Of a stretch of DNA of 64,000 nt, positions 33,778 to 41,853 are shown piece after piece. The notes under the pieces are model-generated. The model was not told the origin of the DNA, ran no database searches, and saw only the letters and a program-made list of their open reading frames with translations. This stretch comes from Streptomyces sp. NBC_01381 (GTDB lineage: Bacteria; Actinomycetota; Actinomycetes; Streptomycetales; Streptomycetaceae). Made by a program: the position numbers and the translations under genes. The stretch's first letter is position 1; the number at the start of each line of letters is the position of its first letter. The stretch covers positions 2,728,001-2,792,000 of the forward strand of contig NZ_JAPEPI010000001.1 of NCBI RefSeq assembly GCF_026340305.1, in the 5' to 3' direction.

Positions 33778-34715
33778 ACGGCCTCCAGGGCGGACGCGGC
33801 AGGGGACGCGGGTGACGTCAGTGCGAGGAACGCGTCGTCGAGCGAGGCCGCCGCGACCCGCAGGCCACGGACCGCCCCCAGCTCCGCGAGCGCGACCACC
33901 GTCGCGTCGGAGTCCTCCGTACGCAGCGTGGCCCGGCCCCCGCGCACCTCCACGGACCGCACACCGGGCAGCAGGGTCAGGCCTTCCGTGCCGCGCCCGG
34001 CCAGGTCGAAGGAGACGGAGCTGCCGCCCGCGGCCCGCTTGACCTGCTCGCCGCTGCCGTCGGCGACGATCCTGCCGTGGTCCATGACGACGATCCGGTC
34101 GGCGTGCCGGTCCGCCTCCTCCAGGTAGTGGGTGGAGAAGAGGACGGTGTGGCCGCGCCGCGCGTAGCCGCGCATCGACGCCCAGAAGGCCGCCCGCGCC
34201 TCCACGTCGAGCGCGGCGGTCGGCTCGTCCAGGACGATCAGCGACGGGTTCCCGGCCAGCGCCACGGCGAACCGCACCCGCTGCGTCTGGCCCCCGGACA
34301 GCTTGTCCACGCGCCGCCCCGCGAGCTCCTCGATCCCGGCGAGCGCCAGCGCGTCGCCGAGCGGCATCGGCGCCGGATAGCGGCCCGCCACGAAGGAGAC
34401 AAGCTCGCGCACGGTGACCCGCGGGACGAGCCGCCCCTCCTGGAGCATGGCGCCGACCCGCCCCGCGCGCACGGCGGCCCCGGGCGGGCCGCCGAAGAGC
34501 CGGACCTCGCCCGCGTCGGGGTCGTCGAGGCCGAGCAGCAGGGAGATGGCGGTGGACTTGCCCGCGCCGTTGCGGCCGAGCAGGGCCACGGTCTCGCCGG
34601 GCTCGATCCGCAGGCCGACGCCGTCGACGGCGCGCAGCGGGCCGAAGGCCTTGACCACGCCGGTGAAGGCCACGGCGGGTCCGTCCGCGGGGCTGCTCTC
34701 TGAGGTCTTCGTCAT
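33774..34715 (-). CDS. ABC transporter ATP-binding protein
   Basis: 313-aa ATPase of the DrrA/CcmA-like class. Walker A is LLGRNGAGKSTAI, the Q-loop lies in VGAMLQEGRLV, the signature is KLSGGQTQRVRFA, Walker B is LIVLDEPTAALD and the H-loop is FSTHYLEEAD. The C-terminal 70 aa form the extension usual in drug and lipid exporters. The start is ATG 34715. First gene of the ABC-permease-kinase-regulator operon. The KstR-type site at 34885 lies 170 bases upstream but faces the MaoC gene. Confidence 0.92.
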   Translation of the reverse strand: MTKTSESSPADGPAVAFTGVVKAFGPLRAVDGVGLRIEPGETVALLGRNGAGKSTAISLLLGLDDPDAGEVRLFGGPPGAAVRAGRVGAMLQEGRLVPRVTVRELVSFVAGRYPAPMPLGDALALAGIEELAGRRVDKLSGGQTQRVRFAVALAGNPSLIVLDEPTAALDVEARAAFWASMRGYARRGHTVLFSTHYLEEADRHADRIVVMDHGRIVADGSGEQVKRAAGGSSVSFDLAGRGTEGLTLLPGVRSVEVRGGRATLRTEDSDATVVALAELGAVRGLRVAAASLDDAFLALTSPASPAASALEAV

Positions 34716-34884
34716 GTCTCTGACACTACGAATCCGGGGCGGCGCGGCGGCAGATGCGGTTGTACGGACTCGGCCGGTACAAATGTCACGGCTCGCCGTC
34801 CGCCCCGCCCGGCCGCTGAATCTGACGTGGTGTCAGGAGTCTTCACAAGTCCTGGGTGCTGGGCTATACATGGGGTCGCCGGAC

Positions 34885-34898
34885 TGGAACGCGTTCTA
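34885..34898. promoter_or_regulatory. KstR-type operator, perfect match
   Basis: TGGAACGCGTTCTA fits TnnAACnnGTTnnA fully. A third half-site follows at once (TAGAAC, 34897-34902), so a second dimer could bind. It lies 112 bases before the MaoC-like hydratase gene in the 294-base divergent region. Confidence 0.78.
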
Positions 34899-35009
34899 GA
34901 ACGGGCCGGTTCGACGACCGGCTCTCCGGCCCCGTTACGACCTCGGTGCGGCCGACGGTGCGGACGGCCGCGCCGAGGTCTCTGCCCTCCTCCCAAGGAG
35001 CTGCCACAC

Positions 35010-35864
35010 ATGCCCATCGACGCCGCGAAGGCCGTAGCCGCGGAGCCCAGGTCGGCCGAGATCGCCTGGGACCACAAGGACATCCAGCTCTACCACCTGG
35101 GTCTGGGAGCCGGCGTCCCCGCCACCGACCCCGACGAGCTGCGCTACACCCTGGAGTCCAGGCTGCACGTCCTGCCCAGCTTCGCCACCGTCGCGGGGGC
35201 GGGCATGGGCATGATGGGAGGCCTCTCCGCCCCCGGCATCGAGGTGAACCTCGCCGCCGTCCTGCACGGCGGCCAGACCATCACCCTGCACCGCCCGATC
35301 CCGGTCAAGGGCAGCGCCACGGCCACCTCCAAGGTCGCCGCCGTGTACGACAAGGGCAAGGCCGCCGTCCTCGTCCTGCGCTCCGAAGTGGCCGACGGAG
35401 AGGGCCCGTTGTGGACGAGCGACGCCCAGATCTTCGTACGCGGTGAAGGCGGATTCGGCGGCGACCGCGGCCCCTCCGCCCGCGTCCCGGCCCCCGACGG
35501 CGAGCCGGACCGTACCGTCGAACGCCCCGTGCGCGAGGACCAGGCGCTGCTCTACCGCCTCTCCGGCGACTGGAACCCGCTGCACGCCGACCCCGAGTTC
35601 GCCAAGCTCGCGGGCTTCGAGCGGCCGATCCTGCACGGCCTGTGCACCTACGGGATGACGCTCAAGGCCGTCGTGGACACGATGCTCGACGGCGATGTGT
35701 CGCGGGTGCGCGGCTACAGCACGCGCTTCACCGGTGTCGTCTTCCCCGGGGAGACCCTGCGGATCCGGATGTGGCGCACCGAGGGGCGCATCCAGGCGAC
35801 CGTGACGGCGGTGGAGCGGGACGACGCGCCGGTACTCGCCGACACGGTCGTCGAGCACGCCTGA
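35010..35864 (+). CDS. MaoC-family (R)-specific 2-enoyl-CoA hydratase
   Basis: Double hotdog-fold hydratase of 284 aa, hydrating a trans-2-enoyl-CoA to the 3-hydroxyacyl-CoA. The hydratase-2 motif is clear: LSGDWNPLHADPEFAK with the catalytic Asp and His, followed by RPILHGLCTYG. The N-terminal half is the degenerate substrate-binding hotdog. Length and layout match MFE-2-type hydratases such as mycobacterial Hsd4B, a KstR-regulated enzyme of steroid side-chain oxidation. The ATG at 35010 follows AAGGAG. The alcohol dehydrogenase follows after 25 bases. Confidence 0.92.
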   Translation: MPIDAAKAVAAEPRSAEIAWDHKDIQLYHLGLGAGVPATDPDELRYTLESRLHVLPSFATVAGAGMGMMGGLSAPGIEVNLAAVLHGGQTITLHRPIPVKGSATATSKVAAVYDKGKAAVLVLRSEVADGEGPLWTSDAQIFVRGEGGFGGDRGPSARVPAPDGEPDRTVERPVREDQALLYRLSGDWNPLHADPEFAKLAGFERPILHGLCTYGMTLKAVVDTMLDGDVSRVRGYSTRFTGVVFPGETLRIRMWRTEGRIQATVTAVERDDAPVLADTVVEHA

Positions 35865-35889
35865 ATCTTCGTACGAGAGGAGCCGCACC

Positions 35890-36966
35890 ATGCGCGCAGC
35901 CGTACTGCACGAGATAGGCCAGGACAAACTCGAGGTCCTCGACGACGTCGAGGCGACGGGCTTCGGCCCCGGCAAGGTGAAGATCCGGGTGCGGGCCACC
36001 GGCCTGTGCCACTCCGACATATCGGCGATGAACGGCGTACTGCCGCAGCCCGCGCCGTTCATCCCCGGCCACGAGGGCGCGGGCGAGATCATCGACGTGG
36101 GCGACGGCGTGACCGGGCTCTCCCAGGGCGACCGGGTGCTGCTGTGCTGGCTGCCCGCGTGCGGCACCTGTCCCGCCTGCAAGCGCGGCCAGACCCAACT
36201 GTGCCTTGCCGGATTCATGAACGCGGGCACGCCCAACTTCAAGCGGCCCGGCGGGGACGTCTTCGGCTTCGCGGGTACGGGGACCTTCACCGAGGAGGTC
36301 GTGGTCGACGCGGGCTGCGCCGTGCCGATCCCGGACGACGTGCCCTTCGACATCGCGGCGCTGATCGGCTGCGGCGTGACGACGGGGCTCGGGGCGGCCA
36401 TCAACACCGCTGATGTGGCCGCCGGTTCGTCGGTCGCCGTGATCGGCTGCGGCGGCGTCGGCATCTCCGCGATCCAGGGCGCGCGGCTCAAGGGGGCGGC
36501 GCAGATCATCGCGGTCGACCCGGTGGCATCGCGCCGCGAGGCCGCGCTGAAGTTCGGCGCGACGGAGGCGGTCGCCCCCGACGAACTCGCCGACGCCAAG
36601 CAGCGGGTGACCGCGGGCGAGGGCTTCGACTACGTCTTCGAGGTGGTCGGCAAGTCCGCCACGGCCCGCACGGCGTACGAGACGACGCGGCGCGGCGGCA
36701 CGCTGTGCGTCGTGGGCGCGGGCGCCCTCGACGACTTCCTCCAGTTCAACATGTTCGAGCTGTTCTTCGACGAGAAGAAGATCCTGCCGTCCATGTACGG
36801 CGGCGGCGACGTCCTCACCTCTTACGAGCGGGCCATCACGCTGTGGCGCGCGGGCCGCATCGACCTGGAGAGCCTCATCACGCACCGGGTGCAGCTGCCC
36901 GAGATCAACGAGGCGCTGGATCAGATGCGTACGGGGGTCGCGCTGCGGACCTGCATCGAGATCTGA
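35890..36966 (+). CDS. Zinc-dependent medium-chain alcohol dehydrogenase
   Basis: 358-aa NAD(P)-dependent dehydrogenase of the MDR family. Catalytic zinc ligands are in GLCHSD (Cys near 39) and PGHEGAGE (His, Glu). Four structural-zinc cysteines appear in CGTCPACKRGQTQLC. The Rossmann motif is VIGCGGVGISAIQGARL. It resembles class III and NDMA-type alcohol dehydrogenases. The ATG at 35890 follows AGAGGAGCC. It lies in the KstR-type operon between hydratase and short-chain dehydrogenase and could oxidise a side-chain alcohol to feed an aldehyde dehydrogenase. Confidence 0.92.
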   Translation: MRAAVLHEIGQDKLEVLDDVEATGFGPGKVKIRVRATGLCHSDISAMNGVLPQPAPFIPGHEGAGEIIDVGDGVTGLSQGDRVLLCWLPACGTCPACKRGQTQLCLAGFMNAGTPNFKRPGGDVFGFAGTGTFTEEVVVDAGCAVPIPDDVPFDIAALIGCGVTTGLGAAINTADVAAGSSVAVIGCGGVGISAIQGARLKGAAQIIAVDPVASRREAALKFGATEAVAPDELADAKQRVTAGEGFDYVFEVVGKSATARTAYETTRRGGTLCVVGAGALDDFLQFNMFELFFDEKKILPSMYGGGDVLTSYERAITLWRAGRIDLESLITHRVQLPEINEALDQMRTGVALRTCIEI

Positions 36967-37027
36967 ACTTCCCAGATCTGAACTTCCCAGCTCTGAACTC
37001 CCCGGTTCTGAACTCCCCGGTTCTGAA
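36961..37027 (+). repeat. 15-bp tandem repeats between ADH and SDR genes
   Basis: Four and a half copies of ATCTGAACTTCCCAG-like units begin inside the last codons of the alcohol dehydrogenase and fill the gap to the next gene. The last two full units read TTCTGAACTCCCCGG or CTCTGAACTCCCCGG. Each unit repeats the TGA stop of the upstream gene. Confidence 0.92.
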
Positions 37028-37043
37028 AGGACTTTGATCACTG

Positions 37044-37997
37044 ATGTCACTGTCACCGTCACTGCCGCTCGAGGGTCTGTCCGCGATCGTCACGGGGGCG
37101 GGCCGGGGCCTCGGCCGCGCCGAGGCCCTCGAACTCGCCCGGCTCGGCGCGAGCGTCGTCGTCAACGACTTCGGGCAGCCAGGACGTGACGGCTCGGGCG
37201 AGGCCTCGGCGGCGCCGGCCGAGGAGGTCGCCGCGGAGATCCGTGCCGGGGGCGGGCAGGCGGTCGCGCACCTGGGCGATGTCGCGGACCACGAACAGGC
37301 GCGCGGGCTCGTCCAGTTGGCGATCGACACGTACGGCAAGCTGGACATCCTGGTCAACAACGCGGGCATTCTGCGGGACCGGATGATCTTCTCGATGAGC
37401 GAGGGCGAATGGGACTCCGTCATCCGCGTCCACCTCAAGGGCCACTTCAACACGACCCACTTCGCGTCGGTCCACTGGCGTGAGCGGTCCAAGGCGGCGG
37501 GGGAGCCGGTGTACGGCCGGATCGTCAACACGTCGTCGGAGGCGTTCCTCGCCGGGTCGGCGGGACAGCCGAACTACGCGGCGGCGAAGGGCGGCATCGT
37601 CGGTCTCACCACGTCGAGCGCGCTGGCGCTCGGCAAGTACGGGGTGACGGCGAACGTCATCTGTCCGCGGGCGCGGACGCGGATGACGGAGGACGTGTTC
37701 GCGGGCTTCCAGGAGCCGGGCGCGGGCGAACTGGACGCGCTGGCCCCTGAGCATGTGGCTCCGCTGGTCGGCTACTTGGCCTCGCCGGCCGCTGCCGCGG
37801 TGAACGGGCAGTTGCTGGTCGTCCATGGCGGGATGGTGGCCGTGGTCGAACGCCCGAAGGTGGCCGCGAAGTTCGACACGGCGAAGGGCGTGTTCACGTA
37901 CGAGGAGCTGGACGAGGCGCTGTCTCCTTATTACGCGGGCCGTCCGGAGGGGGAGACGTTTGCGGCGGCGGAGGTGCTGGGGCTGAAGCGGGGTTAG
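37044..37997 (+). CDS. Short-chain dehydrogenase, Hsd4A-like (3-hydroxyacyl-CoA or 17-beta-hydroxysteroid type)
   Basis: 317-aa SDR with an NAD-binding TGAGRGLGRAEALELARLGA motif (about 17-36), NNAG at 109-112, catalytic Ser in VNTSSEAFLAGS and Tyr/Lys in NYAAAKGG. The extra C-terminal segment and the 317-aa length match MFE-2-type dehydrogenases such as mycobacterial Hsd4A (Rv3502c, 317 aa). It probably oxidises the 3-hydroxyacyl-CoA made by the MaoC hydratase two genes upstream. The ATG at 37044 lies 12 bases after AAAGGAC. Confidence 0.92.
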   Translation: MSLSPSLPLEGLSAIVTGAGRGLGRAEALELARLGASVVVNDFGQPGRDGSGEASAAPAEEVAAEIRAGGGQAVAHLGDVADHEQARGLVQLAIDTYGKLDILVNNAGILRDRMIFSMSEGEWDSVIRVHLKGHFNTTHFASVHWRERSKAAGEPVYGRIVNTSSEAFLAGSAGQPNYAAAKGGIVGLTTSSALALGKYGVTANVICPRARTRMTEDVFAGFQEPGAGELDALAPEHVAPLVGYLASPAAAAVNGQLLVVHGGMVAVVERPKVAAKFDTAKGVFTYEELDEALSPYYAGRPEGETFAAAEVLGLKRG

Positions 37998-38053
37998 CCC
38001 GTACGGCGGCGCGCCGTCGTCAGGCGCGCCGCCGTACCGCCGCCTCGCGGCGA

Positions 38054-38087
38054 AAGCTTTCCCGCCCACCCACCCGATTGCCCGGCA
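38054..38087 (-). repeat. Dispersed repeat, inverted relative to 44791-44819
   Basis: On the minus strand this reads CTGCCGGGCAATCGGG then TGGGTGGGCGGGAAAGCTT. The core GGGCAATCGGGYGGGTGGGC plus GGGAAA recurs at 44791. Neither copy is coding. Confidence 0.7.
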
Positions 38088-38130
38088 GCCAGCCGGAAGT
38101 GATTTGGGTAGGGGTGGGGTTGGGGAAGGA

Positions 38131-38307
38131 TCAGCTCTCTTCGCCCTGGCGGCGGTGCCGCCCCCGCGGAGCCGTCTCCGCGTCCTGTGAGGCCACCGGC
38201 CCCCGATGCCTGCCGGGACCGGCAGACGCAGCCGCACCCTGCGGAGGCGCCGCCGCCACCCGCGGGTCGGGGACCTGCTCTGTCTCCGTACTGATCTCTG
38301 TCGTCAT
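38131..38307 (-). CDS. Small hydrophilic protein, unknown
   Basis: 58-aa open frame starting with an ATG at 38307 behind GGGGTGAG. The product is hydrophilic, with an acidic N-terminus (MTTEISTETEQVPDPRV), a Pro/Ala middle and a basic C-terminus (GRHRRQGEES). It lies 56 bases after the beta-propeller-like gene on the same strand, and the intervening bases are unusually AT-rich for this genome. No family was recognised. Coding status is uncertain: it could be a small partner protein or a modified peptide, but no recognisable modification enzyme is adjacent. Confidence 0.45.
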   Translation of the reverse strand: MTTEISTETEQVPDPRVAAAPPQGAAASAGPGRHRGPVASQDAETAPRGRHRRQGEES

Positions 38308-38363
38308 CAACACACTCACCCCGTAAAACGGTAAAGAAGATCGTTCGGTACAGCCGGGCGAGT

Positions 38364-39509
38364 CTAACCAACGCCCCCACGCCCGGTGAGAGGCGCCTGC
38401 TGCAACGGAACGGGCCGCGTGGCCACCGCCACGGGCGGCTCCTCCGGAGCGGGAGGTTCCACCTCCGCGACCCCACACGGCACCGCCCCCGTCGCGTACG
38501 GAAGACGCAGCACACCGTCCCGCGTCCACCGCCCCGCACCGGCCAACCACCCCTCGGGCGCCGCCAGTTGATACAGCCGCCGCTCGGCGGGACGCCACAT
38601 GCCGAGCCGGCTCCCCGCCGCCCCGTCGATCCGCAGCGCCACCGCACAGCTCTCCGGCATCAGCGTCTGCCCCGGCTGGATCGCGAACGGAGTCACCGCG
38701 GGAGCGGCACAGTCCGGCAGGCGCAGACACTCGGGGAAACGCACCGGGCGCGTACCGCCCAACACCCCCCAGCCGAGCCGGTCGTGGCCCGGCGCGTCCG
38801 AACGGACCAGGAGCAGCCCGCTGTCGACGTCCGCGAGCAGCACCCGGTCGTCGCTCTCCTCTGCGATCTGGAGGAGGGGCGACACCTCGCCGTCCCGCCG
38901 CAGGTCCACCGCCACCGCCTTGACCCGGCCCTCCAACTCCCGGTCCAGGGACAGGATCCGGCCCTCCGCGTCCAGCCAGACCCCGCCCGCGCAGCGCCCG
39001 GGGATCTCCGCGAGGTGCTCGGGCCCGAAGGTGCCGCCCGCCACCAGCCACAGGTCCGTCGAGCTCTCGCCCACCGCGATCGCGTACGCGCACATGCCGC
39101 CCGGCGCCGGTGGCAGCAGGCTCAGCCGGGACGCGCCGCAGTCGACGGCGCCGAGCGGGACCTCACCCGTCCCGGGACCGGTCGGGTAAAGCAGCGCGAA
39201 CGCGTGTCTGCCGTCCACCACGCGGTGGATGAGGACACGCCCGTCGGCCATCGGCAGGACCTCCGTGCCCGGCTCCTCCGGCTGGTTGCCGGGCAGCGGC
39301 ACCGCGTACGGCTCGGGGGAGTCGAGGGTCCAGCGCTCGGGGAACCAGGATCCGCCGTCGTCGTGGGCGAGGCGCGCGGCGTACGCACCGTCGGCGGTGA
39401 TCGTCACGGGGGCGGGAGCCGGGGCAGTTACCGGGGAAGGGGTCTGGACAAGGGCCTGGGCAGGTGCCGGGGCAGGGGCCTGGGCAGGCTCGATCGTGGG
39501 CGCTGTCAT
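38364..39509 (-). CDS. Uncharacterised protein, possibly beta-propeller fold
   Basis: 381-aa cytoplasmic protein without signal peptide. An N-terminal Pro/Ala/Gln stretch (about 1-38, APAPAPAQAL and similar) precedes a body with recurring strand-turn segments such as GRVLIHRVVDGRHAFALLYP, DLWLVAGGTFGPEHLAEIPG and DRVLLADVDSGLLLVRSD. This pattern suggests a beta-propeller, but no catalytic residue can be named. The ATG at 39509 follows GGAGGTACCCCCC. A small frame follows it on the same strand. Confidence 0.75.
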   Translation of the reverse strand: MTAPTIEPAQAPAPAPAQALVQTPSPVTAPAPAPVTITADGAYAARLAHDDGGSWFPERWTLDSPEPYAVPLPGNQPEEPGTEVLPMADGRVLIHRVVDGRHAFALLYPTGPGTGEVPLGAVDCGASRLSLLPPAPGGMCAYAIAVGESSTDLWLVAGGTFGPEHLAEIPGRCAGGVWLDAEGRILSLDRELEGRVKAVAVDLRRDGEVSPLLQIAEESDDRVLLADVDSGLLLVRSDAPGHDRLGWGVLGGTRPVRFPECLRLPDCAAPAVTPFAIQPGQTLMPESCAVALRIDGAAGSRLGMWRPAERRLYQLAAPEGWLAGAGRWTRDGVLRLPYATGAVPCGVAEVEPPAPEEPPVAVATRPVPLQQAPLTGRGGVG

Positions 39510-39651
39510 GGGGGGTACCTCCGGCCCCCGAAGCTAGTTTTCGCACGCACTGCCGTGGCATCTGTGGCCGCCCGCTTCACACAGAAGGGTGGCGATGTCC
39601 CGATTCGCCTGAGGGGGCGGGGGTGGTTGTGCTGGGTGGGGAGGCCGCGCT

Positions 39652-39670
39652 TAAAGTAAGGCGAACCTAA
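39652..39670 (+). promoter_or_regulatory. Iron box (DmdR/IdeR-type operator)
   Basis: TAAAGTAAGGCGAACCTAA matches 15 of 19 positions of the consensus TTAGGTTAGGCTAACCTAA, with the right arm perfect. It lies 72 bases before the siderophore-binding lipoprotein gene. It predicts repression when iron is plentiful. Confidence 0.85.
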
Positions 39671-39742
39671 GTGGTCGTGGAGCGGTTCCGGGCGGTACGC
39701 CGCCCCGGCTCCACCGCGATCAGCACACACCCTGGAGCACCG

Positions 39743-40804
39743 ATGTCCCCGTCCGCACGGTCCATACGCCCCCGCCGGCACCGCGCCACCGCCGCCCTCG
39801 CCCTCGCCGTGGCCGGCGCGCTCTCCCTCGCGGCCTGCGGATCCGGCGACAGCGGCGCGGACTCCGGCAAGTCCGACAACGGCAGCGGCAGCAAGTCCGT
39901 CGCCCAGGGCGGCGACGACTTCGCCAAGGCCGCCGAGCAGACGGCGAAGATGGGCACGAAGGCCGAAGCGGGCGAGTTCCCCCGCACCATCACGCACGCC
40001 CGCGGCAAGACCGAGCTGAAGGCGCAGCCCAAGCGGGTCGTGGTCCTGGACGTCGGCGAGCTCGACAACGTGGTGTCCCTCGGCGTGAAGCCCGTCGGCT
40101 ACGCCCCCACCGAGGGCGACGAGGGCGTACCCGGCTACCTCAAGAAGGACGCCGGCAACCCCAAGGACGTCGGCACGATCAACTCCCTCAACCTGGAAGC
40201 GATCGCGGGCCTCAAGCCGGACCTGATCCTCGGCAGCGAACTGCGCGCCGCCAAGCTCTACCCGCAGCTCTCCAAGATCGCCCCGACCGTGTTCTCCATC
40301 CGCCCCGGCTTCACGTGGAAGGAGAACTACCTCCTGAACGCGGCCGCGCTCGACAAGACAGCGAAGGCGAAGACGGAGCTCTCCTCGTACGAGGAGAAGG
40401 CGAGGAACCTCGGCAGGGCGATCGGCGACGACAAGCCGACGATCACGATGCTCCGCTACATGCCGGACCGCATCCGCCTCTATGCGAAGGCGTCCTTCAT
40501 CGGCACGATCCTCGACGACGCCGGCCTGCCCCGCCCGAAGAACCAGCAGATCAACGACCTCGCCACCGAGATCAGCCCGGAGAAGATCGACGAGGCGGAT
40601 GCCGACTGGATCTTCACCGGCGTCTACGGCGACGCCGAGAAGACCGGCCGCTCCGAGGCCGAGAAGAACCCCCTGTGGAAGAAGCTCGGCGCGGTGAAGA
40701 AGGGGCAGGCGAAGGATGTCCCGGACGAGACCTGGTACCTGGGCCTCGGCGTGACGGCGGCGAACGAGGTCTTGGGCGACCTCAGGCACAACCTGGCCCC
40801 GTAA
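39743..40804 (+). CDS. Iron-siderophore ABC transporter substrate-binding lipoprotein
   Basis: 353-aa lipoprotein with a basic signal peptide and lipobox SLAACGS (Cys near 33). A Ser/Asp/Lys-rich linker is followed by two FecB/periplasmic-binding lobes: RVVVLDVGELDNVVSLGVKPVGY and LNLEAIAGLKPDLILG belong to lobe one, and the C-terminal GLGVTAANEVLGDLRHNL to lobe two. It captures a ferric siderophore outside the membrane. The ATG at 39743 follows TGGAGC. An iron box lies upstream. No permease or ATPase gene is adjacent, so it must use a transporter encoded elsewhere. Confidence 0.92.
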   Translation: MSPSARSIRPRRHRATAALALAVAGALSLAACGSGDSGADSGKSDNGSGSKSVAQGGDDFAKAAEQTAKMGTKAEAGEFPRTITHARGKTELKAQPKRVVVLDVGELDNVVSLGVKPVGYAPTEGDEGVPGYLKKDAGNPKDVGTINSLNLEAIAGLKPDLILGSELRAAKLYPQLSKIAPTVFSIRPGFTWKENYLLNAAALDKTAKAKTELSSYEEKARNLGRAIGDDKPTITMLRYMPDRIRLYAKASFIGTILDDAGLPRPKNQQINDLATEISPEKIDEADADWIFTGVYGDAEKTGRSEAEKNPLWKKLGAVKKGQAKDVPDETWYLGLGVTAANEVLGDLRHNLAP

Positions 40805-40825
40805 GGGGCGCGGGGAACTGCGCGA
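40797..40825 (-). repeat. Dispersed GCGCAGTTCCCCGCGCCCC repeat, copy 2
   Basis: The minus strand reads TCGCGCAGTTCCCCGCGCCCC and then TTACGGGG. It overlaps the last codons and stop of the siderophore-binding gene. With copy 3 it forms the outer arms of a nested hairpin around 40836-40887. Confidence 0.85.
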
Positions 40826-40835
40826 GCAACCAAAG

Positions 40836-40887
40836 AAGAGCCGCAGACGCGTCTGCAGAGCACTGAGCAGACGCGTCTGCGGCTCTT
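40836..40887 (+). terminator. Strong intrinsic-type terminator hairpin
   Basis: A perfect 21-base stem (AAGAGCCGCAGACGCGTCTG plus C, and its reverse complement) encloses a ten-base loop. TTTCT follows. It terminates the siderophore-binding gene. Confidence 0.93.
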
Positions 40888-40897
40888 TCTGGGCTGA

Positions 40898-40928
40898 GCG
40901 CGCAGTTCCCCGCGCCCCTGACGGGGCA
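40898..40928 (+). repeat. Dispersed GCGCAGTTCCCCGCGCCCC repeat, copy 3
   Basis: GCGCAGTTCCCCGCGCCCCT is followed by GACGGGGC, giving a small CCCC-TGAC-GGGG hairpin. It is inverted relative to copy 2, on the far side of the terminator. Confidence 0.85.
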
Positions 40929-40998
40929 CTCGGTAGTGGGCCTGCAGCGGTGCGTAACGCAAGACCTGCGGGGCACCGCGGGAAGGTAGCCTTTCTTC

Positions 40999-41853
40999 GT
41001 GCCCCGTCTGTCTGAAGTCATCGCCGCCCTCGACGCCCTGTGGCCCCCCGAGCGGGCCGAGCAGTGGGACGCGGTCGGCACCGTCTGCGGCGATCCCGAC
41101 GCGGAGGTCTCCCGAGTCCTCTTCGCCGTCGACCCCGTCAAGGAGATCGCCGACGAGGCGGTGAGACTGGGCGCCCAGCTCCTGGTCACCCACCATCCGC
41201 TCTATCTGCGCGGTACGACGACGGTCTCGGCCGGCACCTTCAAGGGCCGCGTCGTGCACGACCTGATCAAGCACGACGTCGCGCTGCACGTCGCGCACAC
41301 CAACGCGGACCAGGCCGATCCCGGCGTCTCCGACGCCCTCGCGGGCGCGCTCGACCTACGGGTCGTGAGGCCCCTGGTGCCGGACCCGGCCGACGGCCAC
41401 GGCCGCCGCGGGCTCGGCAGGATCTGCGAGTTGGAGCACCCGCTGACGCTGAGCGAGCTCGCCGAGCGCGCGGCGAAGCGGCTGCCCGCCACCGCGCAGG
41501 GCATCCGGGTCGCGGGCGATCCGGAGCAGCTGATCCGCACCGTCGCGGTCAGCGGCGGCTCCGGCGACAGCCTCTTCGACGACGTACGGGCCGCCGGCGT
41601 CGACGCCTTCCTCACCGCGGACCTGCGCCACCACCCGGCGTCCGAGGCCCGCGAACGCACGCCTCTCGCGCTGCTCGACGCAGCGCACTGGGCCACCGAG
41701 TGGCCCTGGTGCGAGCTGGCCGCAGCCCAGCTCGACGAGATTTCCGACCGGAACGGATGGGGACTGCGCGTCCACGTCTCGAAGACGGTCACCGACCCCT
41801 GGACCGCCCACGCGGCCGCACCGCTTACCGACTCATCTGGAGCCCCCAACTGA
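40999..41853 (+). CDS. Nif3-like dinuclear metal centre protein (YbgI family)
   Basis: 284-aa cytoplasmic protein of the Nif3/DUF34 family, thought to form hexamers with a two-metal site; its reaction is not settled. Metal-binding signatures are visible: LVTHHPLYLRG near 67-77, HTNADQADPG near 99-108, and ADLRHHPASEARE near the C-terminal third. The start is GTG 40999. The 3' end overlaps the zinc-ribbon gene as CTGA. The same pair, followed by RNase H, is a conserved block in Streptomyces. Confidence 0.92.
   Translation: MPRLSEVIAALDALWPPERAEQWDAVGTVCGDPDAEVSRVLFAVDPVKEIADEAVRLGAQLLVTHHPLYLRGTTTVSAGTFKGRVVHDLIKHDVALHVAHTNADQADPGVSDALAGALDLRVVRPLVPDPADGHGRRGLGRICELEHPLTLSELAERAAKRLPATAQGIRVAGDPEQLIRTVAVSGGSGDSLFDDVRAAGVDAFLTADLRHHPASEARERTPLALLDAAHWATEWPWCELAAAQLDEISDRNGWGLRVHVSKTVTDPWTAHAAAPLTDSSGAPN

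Noticed and set aside
37059..38237. 392-codon minus-strand frame opposite the SDR gene
   Set aside because: The product is Arg/His-rich without any motif, as expected for an antisense frame in high-GC DNA; the plus strand has a full catalytic SDR.
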